Below are positions 25,654-33,290 of a stretch of DNA of 64,000 nucleotides, in pieces (position 1 is the first letter of the stretch; each line of letters starts with the position of its first letter). The stretch covers positions 646,845 through 710,844 of the forward strand of contig NZ_JBIUAG010000002.1 in NCBI RefSeq assembly GCF_044547355.1, written 5' to 3'. Position numbers and translations under genes: made by a program. The notes beneath the pieces were generated by a model. That model was not told the DNA's origin. It searched no databases and saw only the letters and a list, made by a program, of their open reading frames with translations. This DNA comes from Kutzneria sp044547355. GTDB taxonomy: Bacteria > Actinomycetota > Actinomycetes > Mycobacteriales > Pseudonocardiaceae.

Positions 25654-28600
25654 GTGCAGATCGGGATGCTCGGACCGTTCGAGGTCCGCACGGACGACGG
25701 CGTGCTCGCCGACGTTCCGGGCGCCCGACTGCGGGGACTGCTGGCGGCGTTGGCGCTGGAACCGGGGCACGTGGTACCCAAGGCGAGGCTGGTCGACTGG
25801 ATCTGGGGCGAGAGCCCGCCCGCGGATGCGGCGAATGCCTTGCAGCGCCTGGTTTCCCGGCTGCGCAAGGTGCTGCCGGACGGTCTGGTCGACGGGCAGC
25901 CGAACGGCTACCGACTGGTCGTCGATCCGGATGCCGTGGACGCCGTGCGGTTCGAACGCCTCATCGGCCAGGATCCGCGCGAGGCCCTCACGCTGTGGCG
26001 CGGCGCGGCCATGCAGGACGTTGGCCTCCAGGAGAGCGCGGCGTTCGACGCGGCGGTCACCCGGCTGGAGAGCCTGCGTCTGACGGCCCTGGAGGACCAC
26101 TTCGACGCGGAGCCCGGCCACGGCGCGGAGCTGATCACGGAGCTGACCGACCTGGTGGCCGCGAATCCGGTGCGGGAACGGCTGGTCGCCGCGCTGATGC
26201 GGGCCCTGGCCGCGAGCGGCCGTGAGACCGAGGCGCTCCAGCTCTACCAGCGCACGCGGGAAACCCTGGCCGACATGCTGGGCGTCGACCCCTCGCCGGA
26301 GCTGTCCGCACTGCACGTCGCGCTGCTACGAGGTGAGCTGGGCCGCCGGGCCGACAGCCGCACGACCAACCTCCGGGCCGAGCTGACCAGCTACGTCGGC
26401 AAGGAGGCCGATGTCGCCGCGGTCCGCGAGCTGGTGGCCGAGCACCGGCTGACCACGCTGATCGGCCCGGGTGGCTCGGGCAAGACCCGGCTGGCCACCG
26501 AGACCGTGCGCACGATGCTCGGGGAGCTGCCGGACGGGGCCTGGCTGGTGGAGCTCGCGCCCATCGGCGCCGACGGTGACGTGGCGCAGGCGACGCTCGC
26601 GGCCCTGGGCCGGCGCGACGCCCTGCTCGACGACGCCCCCGACCTGGAGCCGACCGACCGGGTCGTCGCCGCGATCCGGGAGCGGGAAACGCTGCTGATC
26701 CTGGACAACTGCGAGCACGTGATCGAGTCGGCGGCGAAGTTCGCGCACCGGGTACTCGGCGAGTGCCGGCGGCTGCGGATCCTCGCGACCAGCCGGGAGC
26801 CGCTCGGCATCACCGGCGAGGCGCTGTGGGCGGTCGCGCCGCTGGTGCTGCCCGCGGACGACGCCGGGCCGGCGGAGATCGAGGCGGCCCCAGCCGTCCG
26901 GCTGCTGCGGGACCGGGCCGCCGCTGTGCGGCCGGATCTCGTCACCGATGCCGCCACGCTGGCCCGGGTCTGCCGGGCGCTGGACGGCATGCCGCTGGCG
27001 ATCGAGCTGGCGGCGGCCCGGCTGCGCACCATGTCCCTGGCCCAGCTGGCCACCCGGCTCGACGACCGGTTCCGTCTGCTCACCGGCGGCAGCCGAACGG
27101 CGCTGCCTCGGCACCGGACGCTGCGAGCGATGATCGACTGGAGCTGGGACCTGCTGTCGGACAACGAAAGGATCGTGCTGCGGCGGCTGTCGGTGTTCGC
27201 CGGCGGCGCGAGTCTCGAAGCGGCGGAACGGGTCTGCTCGCCCGACGCGCTGGAGTTGCTGTCGGCGTTGACCGAGAAGTCGCTGGTGGTGGCGGACGGC
27301 GAGCGCTACCGCATGCTCGGCACGATCCGGGAGTACGCCGAGCAGCGCCTCGCCGAGGCCGGGGAGACGGATCTGGCCCGGCAGGCTCATCTCGCGTACT
27401 TCACCGAGCTCGCCGAGACCGCCGACCCGCACCTGCGCCGGGCCGAGCAGCTGACCTGGCTGGCGACGGTCAAGGCCGACCACGACAACATCACCGCCGC
27501 GATGCGCGGTGCGCTCGCGGCCGGCGAGGCCGAGGCGGCGATGCGGCTCTCGGTCGGCGCCGGCTGGTACTGGTGGCTGGCCGGGCGCAAGACCGAGGGC
27601 GCCGAGCTGACCCTGGCCGCCGTCGCCCTGCCCGGCCCGGTCTCCGATGAGGTCCGGGCCACCGTCTACGCGTTCGTGGTGGCGTTCCTGGCTTCGGGGC
27701 GCGGCGATCAGTACCAGTCGCCGGAGTGGATCCACGAGGCGTACGCCAGGGGCCGGGGTGTGCGCGACCCGCACCCGGCGCTGAAGTTCGTGGCGGTGTG
27801 GGAACGCCTGTTCCAGGCACCGGGTGAGTTCGTGCCCGCGTTCGAACCGCTGTTCCAGGACGACGATCCGTGGGTGCGCGCCCTGGCGTGGCTGCAACTC
27901 GCCAAGACGTGGATGACCGCGGGCGACGACGGCGGCGAGGCCGACGCCTGCCTCGCCGAGGCGCTGGTTGGGTTTCGGGCGGTCGGCGAACGCTGGGGCA
28001 TCTCGTTCGCCCTGATGGAGACGGCCAATCGGATGGCCGCGCGCGGCGAGTTCGCCGAGGCCTGCCGGCACTACGAGCAGGCGATCGCGATCGTCACCGA
28101 GGTCGGCGCGATCGAGGACGTCGTGCAGATGCGGTCCCGCCAGGCCCAGTTGCACTGGCTGTCGGGCGACCGGAAGTCCAGCGCCACCGCCTTGGCCGAG
28201 GCCGAGCGGCTCGCGGAACGGGTGGCCTGGCCGAACGCGCTGTCCGAGCTGGCCCTGGCCAAGGCCGAGCTCGCGCGCTGGGACGGCGACGCCGAGCAGG
28301 CCCGCCGGCAACTCGACGTCGCGATGGCCATGGTGGCCAACGAGGCCGAACGGGAGAACCTCCGCCCGGTGATCCAGAACCTGCTCGGCTACCTGGCCGA
28401 GGATCTCGATCAGGCCCGTGACTACCGCGCCGAGGCGCTGCGCGCGGTGTCCGCGATCGACGTCGGGCACGCGCCCGCGGTCGCCCAGGTGCTCGTCGGC
28501 ATCGCGGATCTGGCTCTGCGTCAGGGAAGTCTCGCGCAGGCCGCGCGGCTGCTCGCCGCCAGCACCGCCGTGCGCGGCCATCCCGACCGGTCCTACCCGG

Positions 28601-28719
28601 ACGTCGCCCGGATCGAACAGGCCGCGCGCAGCGGCCTCGGCGACGCCCGGTTCGCCGCGGCGACCGAGGAAGGGGCCGGGGCGGACTGGCGGGAGCTGAC
28701 CGCCGTCACGCTGGGCTGA
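25654..28719 (+). CDS. BTAD (SARP-type) NB-ARC-TPR transcriptional regulator
   Basis: A 1021-residue regulator of the AfsR/large-SARP type. An OmpR-like winged helix is at residues 1-90 (MQIGMLGPFEVRTDDG; RLVSRLRKVLP), and the BTAD domain at about 95-225 (EALQLYQRTRETLADMLGVDPSPEL). An NB-ARC-like ATPase follows, with Walker A GPGGSGKT (about 270-277) and Walker B LLILDNCEHV, then helical TPR-like repeats. The start GTG 25654 follows GGGCAG. It would activate promoters such as that of the divergent CYP105 gene in an ATP-dependent way. No polyketide or peptide synthase genes lie in the window. Confidence 0.93.
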   Translation: MQIGMLGPFEVRTDDGVLADVPGARLRGLLAALALEPGHVVPKARLVDWIWGESPPADAANALQRLVSRLRKVLPDGLVDGQPNGYRLVVDPDAVDAVRFERLIGQDPREALTLWRGAAMQDVGLQESAAFDAAVTRLESLRLTALEDHFDAEPGHGAELITELTDLVAANPVRERLVAALMRALAASGRETEALQLYQRTRETLADMLGVDPSPELSALHVALLRGELGRRADSRTTNLRAELTSYVGKEADVAAVRELVAEHRLTTLIGPGGSGKTRLATETVRTMLGELPDGAWLVELAPIGADGDVAQATLAALGRRDALLDDAPDLEPTDRVVAAIRERETLLILDNCEHVIESAAKFAHRVLGECRRLRILATSREPLGITGEALWAVAPLVLPADDAGPAEIEAAPAVRLLRDRAAAVRPDLVTDAATLARVCRALDGMPLAIELAAARLRTMSLAQLATRLDDRFRLLTGGSRTALPRHRTLRAMIDWSWDLLSDNERIVLRRLSVFAGGASLEAAERVCSPDALELLSALTEKSLVVADGERYRMLGTIREYAEQRLAEAGETDLARQAHLAYFTELAETADPHLRRAEQLTWLATVKADHDNITAAMRGALAAGEAEAAMRLSVGAGWYWWLAGRKTEGAELTLAAVALPGPVSDEVRATVYAFVVAFLASGRGDQYQSPEWIHEAYARGRGVRDPHPALKFVAVWERLFQAPGEFVPAFEPLFQDDDPWVRALAWLQLAKTWMTAGDDGGEADACLAEALVGFRAVGERWGISFALMETANRMAARGEFAEACRHYEQAIAIVTEVGAIEDVVQMRSRQAQLHWLSGDRKSSATALAEAERLAERVAWPNALSELALAKAELARWDGDAEQARRQLDVAMAMVANEAERENLRPVIQNLLGYLAEDLDQARDYRAEALRAVSAIDVGHAPAVAQVLVGIADLALRQGSLAQAARLLAASTAVRGHPDRSYPDVARIEQAARSGLGDARFAAATEEGAGADWRELTAVTLG

Positions 28720-28792
28720 GGACCGCCCACTGGTTTGGCGGTCGGCGATAATGGGGACAAAAGGTGCGAACAGCATCGAGAGGAGCGGCACG

Positions 28793-28936
28793 ATGGCGTC
28801 CATCTGGCAGCGGATCACCGCCTTCCTGCGCAGTCCCCAGGGCCGCAAGCTGACCGAACAGGTCAAGCAGGCGGCCAAGGATCCTCGCAACCAGCAGCGT
28901 GCGCGGGACGCGCTTCGCCGGCTGCGCAAACGCTGA
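28793..28936 (+). CDS. Small basic hypothetical protein
   Basis: A 47-residue protein, MASIWQRITAFLRSPQGRKL then basic helical sequence ending RRLRKR. It has a strong ribosome site (GAGAGGAG at about 2779-2786 within 28779-28786) seven bases before ATG 28793 and a hairpin straight after the stop, so it looks like a real short gene. The N-terminal half is an amphipathic helix and the C-terminus is strongly cationic, which suggests membrane-surface or nucleic-acid binding. The function is unknown. Confidence 0.65.
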   Translation: MASIWQRITAFLRSPQGRKLTEQVKQAAKDPRNQQRARDALRRLRKR

Positions 28937-28940
28937 CCGA

Positions 28941-28965
28941 ATCGAGGACCGTATCTGTCCTCGAT
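28941..28965. terminator. Hairpin terminator
   Basis: ATCGAGGAC (28941-28949) and GTCCTCGAT (28957-28965) form a perfect nine-base stem with a seven-base loop, five bases after the small gene's stop. There is no T-run, as is common for GC-rich actinobacterial terminators. Confidence 0.65.
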
Positions 28966-28984
28966 CACTCATAGGGTGGTGGCC

Positions 28985-29356
28985 ATGGACATCAGGATCG
29001 AGCTCGTCATCCTGCCCGTGACCGACGTGGACCGGGCCCGGGACTTCTACGTCAACCAGCTCGGCTTCCACCTCGACCACGACCACACGGTCAGCGACGA
29101 GGTGCGGTTCGTGCAGCTCACCCCGCCCGGCTCGGCCTGCTCCATCGCCTTCGGCAAGGGCCTGACCGACGCCGCCCCCGGCTCGGTCAAGGGCCTGCAG
29201 GCCGTGATCGAGGACGCCGACAAGGTGCGGGCCGAGCTGGTCGAGCGGGGCGCGCCGGTCAGCGAGGTGCAGGAGCTGGCCTGGGGTCGCTTCGTCTTCC
29301 TCGACGACCCCGACGGCAACCACTGGGCCTTCCAGCAGATCGTCCGCCCGGCCTGA
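28985..29356 (+). CDS. VOC-family (glyoxalase/bleomycin-resistance/dioxygenase fold) protein
   Basis: A 123-residue single VOC domain. It shows both beta-alpha-beta-beta-beta modules: ELVILPVTDVDRARDFYV at the N-terminus and FVFLDDPDGNHWAFQQ at the C-terminus. This pattern is common to glyoxalase I, antibiotic-binding and extradiol-type proteins. ATG 28985 is preferred over the GTG at 28976 because AGGGTGG is well placed. The metal ligands cannot be assigned with certainty. It is followed 73 bases later by an AhpD-like gene. Confidence 0.88.
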   Translation: MDIRIELVILPVTDVDRARDFYVNQLGFHLDHDHTVSDEVRFVQLTPPGSACSIAFGKGLTDAAPGSVKGLQAVIEDADKVRAELVERGAPVSEVQELAWGRFVFLDDPDGNHWAFQQIVRPA

Positions 29357-29429
29357 CGCGAAGGTGTCACAACCCGGCGGGCTGTCCGGTCCCTAGTGCG
29401 TACCGGAAATTCCACTGGGGAGGACACCC

Positions 29430-29903
29430 ATGAACGCGCGCCTGGACATCTACCGCAACCCCGTGTCGGCCAAGGTGCTGCGGCACCTGTTCTCGGCCAG
29501 CAAGGTGCTGGCCGACTCGCCGCTGCCGCACACCGTGCAGCGCCTGGTGGAGATCCGCGCCAGCCAGATCAACGGCTGCGGCTTCTGCCTCGACATGCAC
29601 ACCAAGGACGCCACCCACGCCGGCGAGGACTCGGTTCGCCTGCACCTGGTCGCCGGCTGGCGCGAGGCCACCGTCTTCACCGAGGCCGAGCGGGCCGCCC
29701 TCGAGCTGGCCGAGCAGGGCACCCGCACCGCCGACGCCGCCGGCGGCGTCACCGACGACGCCTGGTCCGCCGCCGCCAAGCACTACGACGACGACCAGCT
29801 CGCCGCCCTCGTCGCGCTGATCGCCGTGATCAACACCTACAACCGCATCAACATCATCAACCAGCAGCCAGCCGGCGCCTACGAGGTCGGCCAGTTCGGC
29901 TGA
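29430..29903 (+). CDS. Carboxymuconolactone decarboxylase-family (AhpD-like) protein
   Basis: A 157-residue all-helical protein with the AhpD redox motif CGFC in ASQINGCGFCLDMHTKDA (about residues 46-63). This includes the downstream His that relays protons in AhpD-type alkylhydroperoxidases. ATG 29430 has GGGGAGGA upstream. It probably acts as a thiol-based peroxide-reducing partner rather than as a true decarboxylase. A perfect ten-base-pair hairpin follows the stop. Confidence 0.92.
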   Translation: MNARLDIYRNPVSAKVLRHLFSASKVLADSPLPHTVQRLVEIRASQINGCGFCLDMHTKDATHAGEDSVRLHLVAGWREATVFTEAERAALELAEQGTRTADAAGGVTDDAWSAAAKHYDDDQLAALVALIAVINTYNRINIINQQPAGAYEVGQFG

Positions 29904-29913
29904 GTTCGGCCAT

Positions 29914-29939
29914 AGCGGGGACGGAAGCCCGTCCCCGCT
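29914..29939. terminator. Bidirectional hairpin terminator
   Basis: AGCGGGGACG (29914-29923) pairs perfectly with CGTCCCCGCT (29930-29939) around a GAAGCC loop. It sits between the AhpD-like gene and the convergent hypothetical gene that ends at 29978, so it could stop transcription from both sides. Confidence 0.75.
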
Positions 29940-29977
29940 GCCGACTCAAGGATGAACATAATTGCCGAACGGGGATC

Positions 29978-30394
29978 TCACCTGGCACTGAGCCGATCGA
30001 GACGCTTCACATCATCGCTGCCCTCAAACCCCTTCGCCGCACATGCGTCCACCAACTCGCGCCCCAGCTCACCCAATCGACGTACGAGACCTTCGACCTC
30101 GACCTTCCCGCATGACGCAACCAGGCCCGTGTTCGTCGAGATCTTCACCCCACCCTGCCCGAGCGATTCGAACTCCACCCAGTACGGGCCGTCGAAGAAC
30201 CTCACCCGCCTGACGGAATCGCCGCCGTCGACGACCCCCAGAGCGGCCTGAAACTCCACCAACAGCGCTATGACCAAGTCGTTCCAGCCCCGCTCCGGAA
30301 ACGGGTCGCCATTCATGGTGAACCACACGTCACCCCAAATAGCACCAGACCTCGAAGCACTCAACGATTCGACGTCAACATCAATTTCAACCAT
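29978..30394 (-). CDS. Hypothetical protein
   Basis: A 138-residue soluble protein starting MVEIDVDVESLSASRSGAIW. It is acidic and predicted alpha/beta, without signal peptide or TM helix. The FPERGWNDLVIALLVEF block and the FFDGPYWVEF block resemble the compact immunity-like proteins found near actinobacterial toxins, but no toxin gene lies beside it. GC is lower than in its neighbours, hinting at acquisition. ATG 30394 has only a weak ribosome site (GAGTGG). Confidence 0.65.
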   Translation of the reverse strand: MVEIDVDVESLSASRSGAIWGDVWFTMNGDPFPERGWNDLVIALLVEFQAALGVVDGGDSVRRVRFFDGPYWVEFESLGQGGVKISTNTGLVASCGKVEVEGLVRRLGELGRELVDACAAKGFEGSDDVKRLDRLSAR

Positions 30395-30487
30395 GCCACT
30401 CAGCTACTTCCATACCGGATATGCTGTTTCTATGGTACGCATCGCCTTGTTGACCCACATTTCCAGATCCAAACCATTTGCCGATCC

Positions 30488-31858
30488 TCAGCAGGTGATG
30501 GTGCCGCGGCGCAGGGCGTGGCCGCTGTCGTTGGTGTCGTCGGACCAGTAGACGGGCTTGGAGCCGCTGACGCATTCGTCGGCGCCGGAGAGGGAAAAGC
30601 CCTCGTTGTTGTAGTTGGGCATGCCGCTGGGGCGGTTGTAGACGGCGGTGACGGCGAAGGAGCCGGCGGCGGTGAGCTTCATGGTGCGGTGCTGGCCGGA
30701 GCAGGTGTCGTCGCAGACGACCCAGAGGCGGGAGGCCTGGGGCTCCCACTGGAGTTCCATGACGGCGGGCATACCGCTGCTGACCGAGGTGACACGGGTG
30801 AAGGCGCCGGAGTCCTGGAGCACGTAGCCGTAGATCATGCCGGTGCCCTCGACGCCGACGAAGAACACGCCGCCGGTGTGGGAGCCGTAGCGGCTGGGGT
30901 CGTAGGTGGCGCCGGTGGAGGAGTCGACGAGGCCGGCGAGGGCGGAGTCGGGGATCCAGGTGATGCCCTCGAAGCCGAGGTTGGCGCCGACGGGCGGCAG
31001 GTCGGCGGTGAGGTTCCACTCCCGGGTGGCGGTGAGGGTGGTGCCGGTGCCGCTGACGTCGTAGCGCAGCACGGAGGTGCGGCTGGTGCCGGAGGCGTCG
31101 GTGTTGCGTTCGGTGGAGACGTAGACGCCGCCGGCGGAGCCGGCGCCAGTGAGGGTGACGCCCTCGTCGTCGGGAGTGCCGGAACCGTTGGGGTAGCGCA
31201 GGGTCTTGCCGGACGTCCACCCCGAGGTGGTGTCGGGCTTCCAGCCGGCGCCGTTGCGGACGAGCCGCCACAGCTTGCCGGAGTTCTGGGCGGCCCACAG
31301 CACGCCGCCCTCCTGGTACAGGCCACTGAGGTCCTCGCCGAAGACGTTGGAGCCGTCGGCGGTGGTCACGGTGCCGCTGCCCGGCCAAGCCACCGGCGTC
31401 GCGCAACTGTTGGGCGCGCCCAGGCTCAAGGGGGCCTGGATGAAAGCACCGGTGCCGTCGGGGCAGCGGGACCACGACGGGTTGGAGTGCTGGGTCCAGC
31501 TGACGCTGTCGACCAGGGTGCTGCCGTGGTAGAGCCGGGCCGAGTCGGAAGAGCCCAGCCCGAACGAGCTGTGCACGTCGAACGCCTTGAACCCGCCGGC
31601 GGCCAGGGTGGTCCCGCCGGGGATGGTGTACTGGGAGCTGTCCTGGTTGTCCTTGAGGACCCAGCCCGAGACGTCCACGGCGGCGGAGCCGGTGTTGTAG
31701 AGCTCGATCGAGTCGTTGACGTCGCCGGTGGTCACGACCTCGTTGACACGCACGGTGTCCCCGGCCGCGGCATGGGCCGGGCCGCCGGTCAGCAAGGCGG
31801 CTAACGCTGACACTGCGACCAGACCCACGGCACTGCGGCGTGCGCGCGATTCGCTCAC
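30488..31858 (-). CDS. Secreted lamin-tail-domain protein with beta-propeller-like C-terminus
   Basis: A 456-residue exported protein. The signal peptide is residues 1 to about 31 (RARRSAVGLVAV, then AHAAA). Residues about 35-125 form a lamin-tail (LTD) immunoglobulin-fold domain (VRVNEVVTTGDVNDSIELYN; VSGWVLKDNQ). The rest is beta-rich with many W and G residues (LWAAQNSGKLWRLVR; GFEGITWIPDS; EGFSLSGADECV), resembling esterase-like or phytase-like propellers. Extracellular nuclease- and phosphatase-type proteins often carry LTD domains, but no catalytic residues can be assigned. Confidence 0.85.
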   Translation of the reverse strand: MSESRARRSAVGLVAVSALAALLTGGPAHAAAGDTVRVNEVVTTGDVNDSIELYNTGSAAVDVSGWVLKDNQDSSQYTIPGGTTLAAGGFKAFDVHSSFGLGSSDSARLYHGSTLVDSVSWTQHSNPSWSRCPDGTGAFIQAPLSLGAPNSCATPVAWPGSGTVTTADGSNVFGEDLSGLYQEGGVLWAAQNSGKLWRLVRNGAGWKPDTTSGWTSGKTLRYPNGSGTPDDEGVTLTGAGSAGGVYVSTERNTDASGTSRTSVLRYDVSGTGTTLTATREWNLTADLPPVGANLGFEGITWIPDSALAGLVDSSTGATYDPSRYGSHTGGVFFVGVEGTGMIYGYVLQDSGAFTRVTSVSSGMPAVMELQWEPQASRLWVVCDDTCSGQHRTMKLTAAGSFAVTAVYNRPSGMPNYNNEGFSLSGADECVSGSKPVYWSDDTNDSGHALRRGTITC

Positions 31859-32047
31859 GAAACCCTCCCAGGATGAGGCAAACGGCCTACGACACTGGCC
31901 GACCGATCATCCCGGCGGGTGGGTTTCCGTTGAACAGTCGCAGAATTACTGGCACTGGGCCGTTCGGCTGAAGGTCACGTAGGTCCGGGCGACAGCCCGG
32001 GTGAATCCGACAAGTGCTCGGCGCTGCGGCTCGATCGCTGAGCCGTC

Positions 32048-32340
32048 CCCCGCCCGGGGGGGGCCCCCCCCCCCGGCCCCCCCCCCCCCGGGGGCCCCCC
32101 CGCCCGGGGGGCGGGGGGGGGGGGGGCCGCGGGCCGGGGGGCCACGGGGACCGGGGGAGGCCGGGGCGCCCCGCAAGNNNNNNNNNNTACCCGCCGCACC
32201 CCTGTTCTGTTGGCGCGGGCCCACCCCGGTGTTCACCCCCCCCCCCCCCCGGCGGCGGGGCCGGGGGGCCCCCCCCCCCCCCCGGGGGGCCCCCCCCCCG
32301 GGGGGCCCCCCCCCCGGCGGGGGACTCGAGCGCGGTAGCG
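32048..32340. other. Scaffold gap flanked by poly-G/poly-C sequence (assembly artefact)
   Basis: Ten Ns at 32178-32187 are embedded in about 290 bases of almost pure C- and G-runs. Real actinobacterial DNA is not like this; it is typical of failed low-quality read ends around a gap. The wider space 31859-32385 therefore cannot be annotated: the first 180 bases are normal intergenic DNA upstream of the lamin-tail gene, and nothing reliable can be read after that. The true gap length is unknown and genes may be missing. Confidence 0.9.
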
Positions 32341-32385
32341 CGGCGGAGGGGGGCGCCGGCTACCGGGGAGACCAGGGCGACCGGC

Positions 32386-32787
32386 TCAGGCGGCGAGCCA
32401 CTTCTCGATCAGCTGGGCCCACTTCTTGTCGTCGGTGGACTCCATGACCTCCTTGCGGTTGATCAGGAGGTAGAGCTCGCCGTGGGTGGTCTCCAGGATC
32501 AGCGGCTTGCCGGCGTTGAGCAGGCCGCCGATGAAGCGCCCGTAGAGCTCGGTGAACTCCAGCCGGACGGCCTTGATGTCGTCGCGGGTCAGCACGAGGT
32601 CGCCGTCGTCGCTCCAGGAGCCGATGACCAGCTTGTCCGTGTACAGCGCGATGGTGCCGCGCCGCTGGAACAGGGCCTTCTGGCTGACGCCGGCGGCGAT
32701 CTTGTCGGCGCCGGTCGAGTGGGACAGCACGTCGGCGGTCTGACCGATGTAGGGGGCCTGGGCCTGCGGGGTCTCGTTCTCGCTCAT
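32386..32787 (-). CDS. Conserved hypothetical protein, PH-like fold suspected
   Basis: A 133-residue soluble protein, MSENETPQAQAPYIGQTADV and onward. Strands such as RGTIALYTDKLVIGSW, DLVLTRDDIKAVRLEF and LILETTHGELYLLINRK, followed by a C-terminal helix (KKWAQLIEKWLAA), give the order of a PH/GRAM-like barrel. That is a pattern-based inference only. ATG 32787 is chosen over a longer upstream reading for lack of coding signal there. It lies right next to the assembly gap, so its downstream context is uncertain. Confidence 0.75.
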   Translation of the reverse strand: MSENETPQAQAPYIGQTADVLSHSTGADKIAAGVSQKALFQRRGTIALYTDKLVIGSWSDDGDLVLTRDDIKAVRLEFTELYGRFIGGLLNAGKPLILETTHGELYLLINRKEVMESTDDKKWAQLIEKWLAA

Positions 32788-32904
32788 GGTGACAAGACTG
32801 CCGGCCGGGGCCGCGGCCAGCATCGATCGATGGGCTCTGCTGTTACGACTTTCGGCTGAATCCAGCCACGACCCTCGACCCGGCCTGAGCGCTGGTAGCA
32901 CGGC

Positions 32905-33185
32905 TCAGGAGGCGTCGGGGACGACGACCACCTTGCCGGCGGCGGTGCCGGACTCGGCGTGGCGGACGGCGGGCGATGCGGGCGGTGATCACGCCCGCCG
33001 CGAGCTGCCCGAACACCGACTCCAGGTCGGCCCGCAGCCAGGCGCGGTGCCGGGCCGGGTTGCGCGTGCGGCCGGCCCAGATGGTGAAGAACGTGGTGGT
33101 GCGGCCGTTGGGCAGCGCCTTCCACAGCAGCAGCCGGCCGATCAGCGCGAGCACCGGGAGCTTGACGTTGCCGCTCTGGTCGCGG
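32905..33185 (-). pseudogene. Quinone oxidoreductase remnant (5' part missing, internal deletion)
   Basis: Reading leftward from about 33185, the frame gives GNVKLPVLALIGRLLLWKAL and FFTIWAGRTRNP, then ADLESVFGQLAAGVITARIA. These are the C-terminal half of a quinone-oxidoreductase-type MDR protein. The frame then shifts near 32970-32985, where about ten residues of the usual sequence are missing, and resumes in another frame as AVRHAESGTAAGKVVVVPDA with a stop at 32905. The N-terminal half, including the cofactor site, is absent. It is clearly dead. Confidence 0.75.
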
Positions 33186-33186
33186 G

Positions 33187-33290
33187 TGGCCCTGTTCCTC
33201 AGCCCCCGCACCATCGACGCCCATCTGCGCAACATCTACCGCAAGCTCGGCATCTCCTCCCGCCGCCAGCTGCGGGAACTCACGGTGTAG
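33187..33290 (+). pseudogene. LuxR-family regulator remnant (C-terminal HTH only)
   Basis: The plus strand from about 33187 reads VALFLSPRTIDAHLRNIYRK and then LGISSRRQLRELTV with a stop at 33290. This is the last half of a LuxR-type DNA-binding HTH. Everything upstream is replaced by the antisense of the quinone-oxidoreductase remnant, so the gene has lost its sensor part and start. It overlaps the end of the XRE-NB-ARC gene by 11 bases. Confidence 0.75.

Noticed and set aside
25654..29903. Secondary-metabolite gene cluster around the BTAD regulator
   Set aside because: P450, VOC and AhpD-like genes are present, but no polyketide, peptide or terpene synthase is found anywhere in the window.
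32001..32859. Proline/glycine-rich proteins across the gap
   Set aside because: They are translations of poly-C/poly-G artefact and Ns.
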